A stretch of DNA of 17,939 bases from CAYUVV01 sp964461325 (lineage in GTDB: Bacteria; Patescibacteriota; Minisyncoccia; Phycocordibacterales; JACOZG01), in contig CAYWTW010000012.1 in the NCBI GenBank assembly GCA_964461325.1, forward strand, positions 1 through 17,939. Reading direction: 5' to 3'. Positions 12,116 to 17,939 of this stretch are shown piece by piece. The position numbers and the translations under genes are program-made. Below the pieces are notes generated by a model that made no database searches, was not told the DNA's origin, and worked only from the letters and a program-made list of their open reading frames with translations. The number at the start of each line of letters is the position of its first letter. Position 1 is the stretch's first letter.

Positions 12116-14434
12116 ATGGTTTCCAGCCCCAAAAAACAGAAAAAACCGGTCATTTCCTTGAAAAAAATTCGCAAACGCGATGGAAGCGTGGTGGATTTTG
12201 ACGAGCAACGGATCGTGCTCGCGATTGGTAAAGCCATGAAGGCGGCTGGTGAAGGCGAAGAACAAAAGGATGGGGTGGTCGTGGCTAAGGCGGTTACCAG
12301 GGAACTTAAAGAGCAACTAAAAAAACAACCCACCAACTATGTTCCCTCGGTGGAAGAGGTTCAGGACATCGTCGAACGCCAATTGATTTTTCATAATTTG
12401 GCTCGGGTGGCCAAAAGCTATATTTTGTATCGCGAACGGCGTTCCGAGGCGCGACGTTTGCGCGGCGACATTCCCAAAGAAGTCCGTGAATTGGTTAAGG
12501 AGAGCAAAAAATATTTTCCCAACCAATTATCTGAATTCGTGTATTACACAACCTATTCTCGCTGGTTAGATGAGCAAAATCGGCGGGAGACTTGGTTGGA
12601 GACCATTGACCGTTACGTTGATTTTATGCGCTCTAATCTTGGTTCTAAGCTTCACGACAAGGAGTATGCCGAAATTCGGGAGTATATGCTCAAAATGGAG
12701 GCGCTAGGTTCGATGCGCTTGCTTCAATTTGCCGGCAAAGCCGCCGCCAATTCCAATGTCGCCGCCTATAATTGTTCTTTTTTAGCTCCGGCCGCTTGGC
12801 AGGACTTTGGCGAGATCGTTTATGTTTTGATGTGTGGTACCGGCGTTGGTTTCTCGGTTGAAGAGCAGAACATCGGCCAACTGCCGATCATCAAGCGGCA
12901 GACGGGAGAAAAGGCTCGCGTTCATGTTGTTCCCGATAGTCGCGAGGGCTGGGCCGATTCTTTAGTTCTGGGCATGAAGACCTGGGCCGCCGGTCATGAT
13001 ATCCAATTCGATTACTCTCTCCTGCGACCTCGCGGCGCCAGGTTAAAGACGATGGGCGGTCGCTCGTCCGGGCCGGAACCACTCCGGGCCCTGCTCAACT
13101 TTACCCGCGAGCGGATGTTGGCGCGTCAGGGTCGCCGTCTCCAAACCATCGATGCTCACGATATTGTTTGCAAGATCGGCGAGGTGGTGGTGGCCGGCGG
13201 GGTCCGGCGTTCAGCGCTAATTTCGATTTCAGATTTGGACGATTTGACTTTGCGGGAAGCGAAAAACGGTCAATTTTACCTCAATCATCCCGAACGCGCG
13301 ATGGCCAATAATTCGGCGGTGTATAACGAACGGCCGACGATGAACCAATTTCTCGACGAGTGGTTCAACCTAGCCAAATCGGGAACGGGCGAGCGCGGCA
13401 TTTTCAATCGCGGCGGTCTAAAAACCCAACTGCCTAGCCGGCGCTGGAAAGTGTTTGAGCCGGATTTGCACAGTTGCGGCACTAACCCCTGCGGCGAGAT
13501 TGTCTTGAAATCCAAACAATTTTGCAATCTGTCGGAGGTGGTGGCCCGCGCTAACGATACGGAAGAGACGTTGATGGAGAAAGTTCGGATTGCCGCGATT
13601 TTGGGGACCTATCAAGCCACCTTAACCAATTTTCCCTATTTATCAGCAACCTGGCGGAAAAACTGTGAGACCGAAGCCTTGCTGGGTGTATCAATTACCG
13701 GTCAGTGGGACTGCCCAGCTTTACGCAATCCGTCAACTCTTCGAAAACTGAAAGAGGTAGCTTTAGAAACTAATCGTAAATATGCCACGCGGTTTGGCAT
13801 CAACGTTTCCACCTGCGTGACGACCGTTAAACCCTCTGGCAACGGTTCACAATTATTTAATTCCTCGTCCGGAATGCACCCGCGCCACGCCCCGTTCTAC
13901 ATCCGGCGAGTGCGAATCGAGAGCCACAATCCGATTTTCCAAATGTTGCGCGATCTCGGCGTGCCGCATCACCCGGAGGTTGGTCAGGATCAGTCTACGG
14001 CCACGACTTTTGTTTTGGAGTTTCCCGTCGCGGCGCCGAAATCGAAAGTTTATCGCGATAGTTTGTCGGCAATTGAGCAGTTGGAGTATTGGAAAATGGT
14101 GAAAGAGAATTATACCGAACACAACCCCTCGACCACTATTTCTGTCGGCGAGGAGGAATGGCTGAAAGTCGGTAATTGGGTTTATGAAAACTGGGAAATG
14201 GTTGGCGGGCTGTCTTTCTTGCCTCGCTCAAATCACGTTTATCGCTTAGCTCCCTACGAAGAGATCGACGAAAAGCGTTATCACGAATTGGCTCAGAAAT
14301 TTCCAGAGATCGATTTTTCCAAATTGGTGCTCTACGAGCACGAAGACCAGACCGAGGTCAAGCGCGAACTGGCTTGCGCTTCGGGTACCTGCGAGGTGGA
14401 GATCGCGGCGCCCGACGCCTCCGCCTCGACTTAA
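12116..14434 (+). CDS. nrdJ: adenosylcobalamin-dependent ribonucleotide reductase, class II (772 aa)
   Basis: Reduces ribonucleotides to deoxyribonucleotides with an adenosylcobalamin-generated thiyl radical, and needs no oxygen or second subunit. Residues about 14-100 form an ATP-cone (ISLKKIRKRDGSVVDFD), an allosteric nucleotide-binding domain. The barrel carries C220 in YNCSF (substrate-reducing partner), C459 in NPCGEI (thiyl radical) and C470 in CNLSEVV (second partner). The 11-residue distance between C459 and C470 equals that of C408 and C419 in the Lactobacillus leichmannii enzyme. The C-terminal CASGTC (C754, C759) is the disulfide shuttle, also with the expected spacing. CGTGVGFSVEEQNIG, SGTGERGIFN and TTVKPSGNGSQLFN are further hallmarks. 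Homology is to the monomeric triphosphate-type enzyme, so the substrate is probably NTP. Start ATG 12116 has no Shine-Dalgarno sequence. It stands alone between the kinase operon and rnpB. Confidence 0.95.
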   Translation: MVSSPKKQKKPVISLKKIRKRDGSVVDFDEQRIVLAIGKAMKAAGEGEEQKDGVVVAKAVTRELKEQLKKQPTNYVPSVEEVQDIVERQLIFHNLARVAKSYILYRERRSEARRLRGDIPKEVRELVKESKKYFPNQLSEFVYYTTYSRWLDEQNRRETWLETIDRYVDFMRSNLGSKLHDKEYAEIREYMLKMEALGSMRLLQFAGKAAANSNVAAYNCSFLAPAAWQDFGEIVYVLMCGTGVGFSVEEQNIGQLPIIKRQTGEKARVHVVPDSREGWADSLVLGMKTWAAGHDIQFDYSLLRPRGARLKTMGGRSSGPEPLRALLNFTRERMLARQGRRLQTIDAHDIVCKIGEVVVAGGVRRSALISISDLDDLTLREAKNGQFYLNHPERAMANNSAVYNERPTMNQFLDEWFNLAKSGTGERGIFNRGGLKTQLPSRRWKVFEPDLHSCGTNPCGEIVLKSKQFCNLSEVVARANDTEETLMEKVRIAAILGTYQATLTNFPYLSATWRKNCETEALLGVSITGQWDCPALRNPSTLRKLKEVALETNRKYATRFGINVSTCVTTVKPSGNGSQLFNSSSGMHPRHAPFYIRRVRIESHNPIFQMLRDLGVPHHPEVGQDQSTATTFVLEFPVAAPKSKVYRDSLSAIEQLEYWKMVKENYTEHNPSTTISVGEEEWLKVGNWVYENWEMVGGLSFLPRSNHVYRLAPYEEIDEKRYHELAQKFPEIDFSKLVLYEHEDQTEVKRELACASGTCEVEIAAPDASAST

Positions 14435-14440
14435 GCTACC

Positions 14441-14469
14441 TTGCCTTGACGCCAACTTTTTGTTATAAT
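14441..14469 (+). promoter_or_regulatory. promoter of the RNase P RNA gene
   Basis: TTGCCT (14441-14446), 17 bp, TATAAT (14464-14469). The -10 box ends 7 nt before the predicted first base of the RNA at about 14477, which fits a +1 there. Confidence 0.8.
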
Positions 14470-14476
14470 CAAAAAG

Positions 14477-14863
14477 CTGACGGCCGGGTCTTTGACTAGA
14501 TGATCGCTTCCGCCTCATTGGCGGAGGAGGAAAGTCCGAACACCGCTTCAAATAGTAGTGGGTAACGCCCACCCTCCGTTCGGTGACGAGCGAGAGAGGG
14601 AAAGTGCCACAGAGACAATACTACTCGTCGATGAGGCGAGGAAAGGTGAAAAGTCTGCCGAGGTTGGCTTAGGCGAGCCACGGCAGAGCGTTTGGCCGCG
14701 AGGCCAGATGGTGGTAAACCCTACTTGGTGCAAGGCCGGGCTCCGCGCTTGGTGGAGAGTGCCGCTTGACCCGCTTGGTAACAGGCGAGGCAGATAAATG
14801 ATCATCATCCGCCGATTCGGCGGAACAGAATTCGGCTTATCGGTCACTGGCCGGAGCCGTCAG
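14477..14863 (+). ncRNA. rnpB: RNase P RNA, bacterial class A
   Basis: The catalytic RNA that trims the 5' leader of pre-tRNAs. The terminal helix P1 pairs CTGACGGC (14477-14484) with GCCGTCAG (14856-14863). The conserved 5' core GAGGAAAGTCCG begins near 14526, and the matching 3' core reads CAGATAAATGATCATC, then ACAGAATTCGGCTTAT. An internal helix is seen as TTCCGCCTCATTGGCGGA at about 14507-14526. The length of about 387 nt is normal for class A. The RNA has its own promoter just upstream, and P1 followed by six T residues can end transcription. It lies 42 nt after nrdJ. A 79-codon and a 77-codon frame across it are spurious. Confidence 0.96.
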
Positions 14864-14870
14864 TTTTTTA
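14856..14870 (+). terminator. 3' end of RNase P RNA with a T-run
   Basis: The P1 strand GCCGTCAG is followed by TTTTTTA. The long P1 stem cannot form locally, but the T-run marks the likely transcript end, with a strong hairpin just beyond it. Confidence 0.5.
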
Positions 14871-14904
14871 CAATCAACCCGCCGTTACCACGGCGGGTTG
14901 ATTG
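14871..14904 (+). terminator. strong hairpin between rnpB and the TPR protein gene
   Basis: CAATCAACCCGCCG (14871-14884), loop TTACCA, and its perfect reverse complement (14891-14904). It follows the T-run of rnpB and is followed by CCTCTTT. The T-tract lies before the stem rather than after it, so it may be a backup terminator or a 3'-end stabiliser. It is the only other stem in the window close in strength to the 5463-5498 terminator. Confidence 0.5.
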
Positions 14905-14908
14905 CCTC

Positions 14909-14937
14909 TTTAAAGCTAGCGGCGCTTTGGTTATACT
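14909..14937 (+). promoter_or_regulatory. promoter of the O-antigen-ligase-like/TPR gene
   Basis: TTTAAA (14909-14914), 17 bp, TATACT (14932-14937). The -10 box ends 11 nt before ATG 14949 and no Shine-Dalgarno sequence is present, so the mRNA should be leaderless. Confidence 0.6.
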
Positions 14938-14948
14938 GGGCCTAATCA

Positions 14949-17102
14949 ATGTGGTCCCGATTGACAGCCGAACGTCTAAGTTTTTTTTCGCTTTGGGGCG
15001 CGTTGTTTATCGCTCCCTGGTGGTGGCTTGAGACTTGGCGCTTCGCGCCCGCCTCTCGTTTTTTAATTTTGAGCGCTCTAGTCGTCATCGCCGCCCTGTT
15101 TTACCTGTGGAGCAGCTTTCGCTCTGGCGAATTGGTTTGGCCCGGCGGTCGATGGGTTTATGGTTTGTTTGGCGTCGGCGCGATTACCGGTTTAACTTGG
15201 TTGGCCGCGCCGCAACCTGGATTAGTTTGGTGGGGGAGTTGGAACAGCCCGTACGGTGGGTGGTGGCAATTGATTTTAGGCTTGGTTTTTTTCTTAACTT
15301 TCATGATCGGACGCCAATCAGGAAGACGGCGTTGGTGGTGGCGTCTGTTGATTGGCGCTTGGCTGGGGTTTGTTATCTGGCAGATAATTTTTTGGACGAT
15401 TAATTATTTTTGGCCCGAGAGTCTGCCGTCGACCCCGATTGATTTTTGGTTTGACGCGGTTTGGCTGGCCGCGTTGGCGTTGATCGCGTCATTGGGAGCT
15501 CTCGATTTAACGGCCGGCAATCAGTCCGAACGCCGTTGGTGGCTGGTGGCGGTTTTCACCTCGGCCGCTTTTTTGTTGCTGGCTAATCAAATAATTGTTT
15601 GGTTTTTGGTTGTCTTGTTTTCTCTCTGGTGGTCAATCCTGCGCTGGCGTTTTTCTTCGGCTTCATCGCGTTCGCTGGGCGCCTCGGTCGTGGCGTTGAT
15701 TTTAGGCTTAGTGGTTTTGATTTTCTTACGCGCCGGTCAGCCGTTAGGCGATTGGTGGTCTGATCGGGTGGGTCGACTGGTTGCTGGGGAATCGGTCGCG
15801 ACCTGGGTCGAGACGGGTTCAATTATCGCTCAATTGCCATCGAAATCACTGTGGTTGGGGGTAGGCGCGGGACGTTGGGCCGACGCTTGGCGCGCGCATC
15901 GGCCGGCGGCGACGGCCTTGTCGGCCGACGGTCTCTATCTTGACCCCGATCGTGGACCAAGCACGATGGCAACCATCGCGGTAGAGAATGGCCTGTTGGG
16001 TAGTTTGTCTTGGCTCGTTTTCTCGGTTGTTTTGTTGTGGCTTTTGCTTGGTGCTTTGTGGCGTTGGTGGCGACTCGCTTCCGTTCCATCCGAGGCGCCG
16101 GAGCCTGGTTTAAGTCTGTCGCTCGCGGTGTTTGTTTTAATTATTTGGTGGCTCTGGCCTCTTGGTCTGGTCGGTACTCTCTGGGCGGCCGCTTGGTTGG
16201 GGTTGGGTTTCGGCTTGGCCGCGCCGGCTGTGCGCTCCGTATCGTTCCGGATTCTATCCTGGAGAACCAATTTGGGATTTTATAGTTTGGGCGGTATTTT
16301 GGCGTTAATGTTGGTTTCGGCTTTGCCGGCGCTGGCCGGCCTAGCCGTTGCCGAGTTTTATAACCAGCGGGCGGAACGCCTGCTCCTTCGGTCAGACCGC
16401 GACTCCGATTCGATTGAGCGTTTGGCCCAAGCCGAAGCTTTTGCCCGGCGCGCGGTTTATTGGCGCGACGGGAACGATGATTATTGGCGAGTGCTGACCG
16501 CCGCGCGCTTAAATCGTCTAGATTCCTTGGTGAGAGCTCGGGACACCGTTTCCGACGACGCCTTGGCCGATTTGGCCAGACAAATAATTGAAGACGCCAA
16601 ACAAACAGTTGATTTAAACCCCGTCGATGCTCGCAACTGGTTCGCGCTCGGTTATGTTTACGAATTTTTGGCGACGGCCGGCTTGCCTGGGGCTTGGCCG
16701 CAGGCGGCTAAGGCTTATGAGCAGACCTGCCGATTGGACCCGGAGCAACCTCTGCGACGTTTGGCCTTGGCCAAAGCGCTAACTCAATCCGGCGATGCGG
16801 CCGCGGCGGAAATCGAATTAGAAAAATATTTGACGGCGGAAGCCACTGATCCTTGGGCCTGGCTGCGAGTGGCCTATTTGTTTTTTGAAGCGGGGGCTTG
16901 GGAGCGATCGGCGGCCTTATTAGAGCAGGCGCTCGCGCTCGATCCGGATTTAGCTGACGCGCGTTTTTTGCTCGCTTTGAGCGAAGAACAATTGGGTTAC
17001 CCGGAACGAGCCTTGGCTAATTTGCGTTTGGTCGCGGAGACTAATCCCGATCATCCCGCTCTGCAGGAAGCGATTCGGCGCTTGACCGATGGGTCTAACT
17101 AG
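14949..17102 (+). CDS. O-antigen-ligase-like polytopic membrane protein with C-terminal TPRs (717 aa)
   Basis: Residues 1-470 contain roughly ten or more membrane segments, rich in Trp. The large loop region (about 280-340) has WLGVGAGRWADAWRAHRP and DPDRGPSTMATIAVENGLLGSLSWLV, which resembles the catalytic-loop area of O-antigen ligase/Wzy-type proteins with G-x-G-x-G and N-G-LLG-like stretches. From about 465 the protein becomes soluble, with TPR-like repeats: FARRAVYWR, VDLNPVDARNWFALG, KAYEQTCRLDPEQPLRRLALA, SAALLEQALALDPDLADARFLLA and PERALANLRLVAETNPDHP. The likely role is polymerising or attaching a surface glycan, or another envelope polymer. It precedes murJ by 16 nt on the same strand. 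Its promoter gives a leaderless transcript. A substrate cannot be named. Confidence 0.78.
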   Translation: MWSRLTAERLSFFSLWGALFIAPWWWLETWRFAPASRFLILSALVVIAALFYLWSSFRSGELVWPGGRWVYGLFGVGAITGLTWLAAPQPGLVWWGSWNSPYGGWWQLILGLVFFLTFMIGRQSGRRRWWWRLLIGAWLGFVIWQIIFWTINYFWPESLPSTPIDFWFDAVWLAALALIASLGALDLTAGNQSERRWWLVAVFTSAAFLLLANQIIVWFLVVLFSLWWSILRWRFSSASSRSLGASVVALILGLVVLIFLRAGQPLGDWWSDRVGRLVAGESVATWVETGSIIAQLPSKSLWLGVGAGRWADAWRAHRPAATALSADGLYLDPDRGPSTMATIAVENGLLGSLSWLVFSVVLLWLLLGALWRWWRLASVPSEAPEPGLSLSLAVFVLIIWWLWPLGLVGTLWAAAWLGLGFGLAAPAVRSVSFRILSWRTNLGFYSLGGILALMLVSALPALAGLAVAEFYNQRAERLLLRSDRDSDSIERLAQAEAFARRAVYWRDGNDDYWRVLTAARLNRLDSLVRARDTVSDDALADLARQIIEDAKQTVDLNPVDARNWFALGYVYEFLATAGLPGAWPQAAKAYEQTCRLDPEQPLRRLALAKALTQSGDAAAAEIELEKYLTAEATDPWAWLRVAYLFFEAGAWERSAALLEQALALDPDLADARFLLALSEEQLGYPERALANLRLVAETNPDHPALQEAIRRLTDGSN

Positions 17103-17118
17103 CGCATTCTGGTAGGTT

Positions 17119-17939
17119 ATGGTTAGACGTTTACTCCGTCTGTTGACTCGCGAATTTTCCAGTTTGCACGAAGCGGCGGTGTTGCTCGCCGCCGCGGCGA
17201 TCGGGTCACAGCTTCTGTCTCTTGTTCGCGATCGCTTGTTGGCCAGCCAGTTTGGTGCCAGCCAATCGCTCGATGTTTATTACGCAGCCTTCCGTTTGCC
17301 CGACTTAATCTACGCGGCCGTCGCTTCTTTGGTTTCTATTACCGTTCTCATCCCGTTTATCGTCGAACGCCTGGAGCGGGATGGTCCATCAGCGACGCGG
17401 CGTTTTTTGGGCCAGATTTTGTCTTGTTTCTTGATGGTGGTTTTGGCTGTTGCCGCGATTGCGTTTTTGGCTTTGCCGTGGTTGGGACCATGGTTGGCGC
17501 CCGGATTAACGGCTCAAGCGCAAACGGAATTCGTAGCCCTGTCCCGTCTTTTATTGCTCTCGCCGATTCTGCTTGGCTTGTCTAATTTGTTTGGTAGCGT
17601 CGTCCAATCATTTCGTTTGTTTTTTCTCTACGCCTTAAGCCCGATTTTTTATAATTTGGGAATTATCGTTGGGGCGTGGTGGTTGGTGCCGAATTGGGGG
17701 ATTTTTGGCTTAGGATTAGGTGTCGTTCTCGGCGCCGCCGCCCATTGGTTAATCCAGGCGCCGGCCGTTTGGTCAAGTCGGATTTGGCCTTGGCCCCTTT
17801 GGCCGCGCGATTGGTCAGCCCTGTGGCCGGTGTTTAAATTGTCGTTGCCGCGCACCCTGGCTTTGTCGGCTCAAAATCTGTCTTTGCTGGTGCTCGTGGC
17901 GGTGGCCAACGTGGCGGTCAGCGCGGCGATGATCTACGT
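17119..17939 (+). CDS. murJ: MurJ/MviN lipid II flippase, N-terminal half (partial at window edge)
   Basis: This frame starts at ATG 17119 and stays open to the end of the window (273 codons plus two bases). A full MurJ is about 500-550 aa. The conserved N-terminal helix and loop are clear: IGSQLLSLVRDRLLASQFGA, then SLDVYYAAFRLPDLIYAAVASL (transmembrane helices 1 and 2). Further membrane helices follow, with LPRTLALSAQNLSLLVLVAVAN near the end. MurJ moves lipid II (the peptidoglycan precursor) across the inner membrane. The start lies 16 nt after the stop of the TPR membrane protein, with GGTAGG just upstream, so the two are co-transcribed, which fits an envelope-synthesis operon. Confidence 0.93.
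   Translation, partial: MVRRLLRLLTREFSSLHEAAVLLAAAAIGSQLLSLVRDRLLASQFGASQSLDVYYAAFRLPDLIYAAVASLVSITVLIPFIVERLERDGPSATRRFLGQILSCFLMVVLAVAAIAFLALPWLGPWLAPGLTAQAQTEFVALSRLLLLSPILLGLSNLFGSVVQSFRLFFLYALSPIFYNLGIIVGAWWLVPNWGIFGLGLGVVLGAAAHWLIQAPAVWSSRIWPWPLWPRDWSALWPVFKLSLPRTLALSAQNLSLLVLVAVANVAVSAAMIY

Noticed and set aside
14558..15031. ORFs of 79 and 77 codons, plus minus-strand ORFs, across 14.5-15.0 kb
   Set aside because: They lie on the RNase P RNA gene, its terminator hairpin and the next promoter, and give no plausible protein.

Overview
The window looks like part of a metagenome-assembled genome from a Candidate Phyla Radiation (Patescibacteria) bacterium or a similar small-genome bacterium. 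This is inference. It rests on the short-spaced gene order, the many overlapping start/stop codons, a cobalamin-dependent ribonucleotide reductase, an SIS-type PGI/PMI isomerase, and an O-antigen-ligase-like TPR membrane protein next to murJ. A run of 10 Ns (11640-11649) shows it is scaffolded. There are no rRNA or tRNA genes and no CRISPR array.

The left 4 kb (1-4030) is accessory DNA, visibly more A/T-rich at its start than the rest. It holds a 618-aa protein of unknown function with four C-terminal CxxC pairs, then a 93-aa protein that is only a sigma-70 region 2. A 3'-terminal remnant of a serine recombinase gene lies tail-to-tail with the sigma-like gene. A complete 1195-bp IS3-family element (2579-3773) interrupts that recombinase. 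Its orfA and orfB meet at an A8 run in an unusual relative frame. About 250 gene-free bases to the right of the IS are packed with hairpins.

From 4028 to 5508 there are small genes: a DUF1761 membrane protein, a YdeI/OmpD-associated-type protein and an HD phosphohydrolase. The HD gene has a near-consensus promoter inside the end of the preceding gene and a 15-bp terminator hairpin behind it. From 5538 to 7630 a DUF1189-like membrane protein is coupled to tyrosyl-tRNA synthetase. A convergent two-gene minus-strand unit (8407-7639) encodes a tiny membrane protein and a bacterial PH-domain membrane protein.

From 8462 to 12024 an M3 oligoendopeptidase, a PGI/PMI sugar isomerase and a ROK sugar kinase overlap at TAATG and ATGA junctions and form an operon; the kinase is cut by the scaffold gap. 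The gene for adenosylcobalamin-dependent ribonucleotide reductase (12116-14434) keeps all five expected cysteines. The class A RNase P RNA gene (14477-14863) follows with its own promoter and terminator. The window ends with the O-antigen-ligase-like TPR protein and the first half of murJ, which point to cell-envelope polymer export or assembly.

Several promoters (before 4028, 5538 and 14949, and possibly the minus-strand gene starting at 8407) have the -10 box only 7-11 nt before the start codon. That arrangement predicts leaderless mRNAs.
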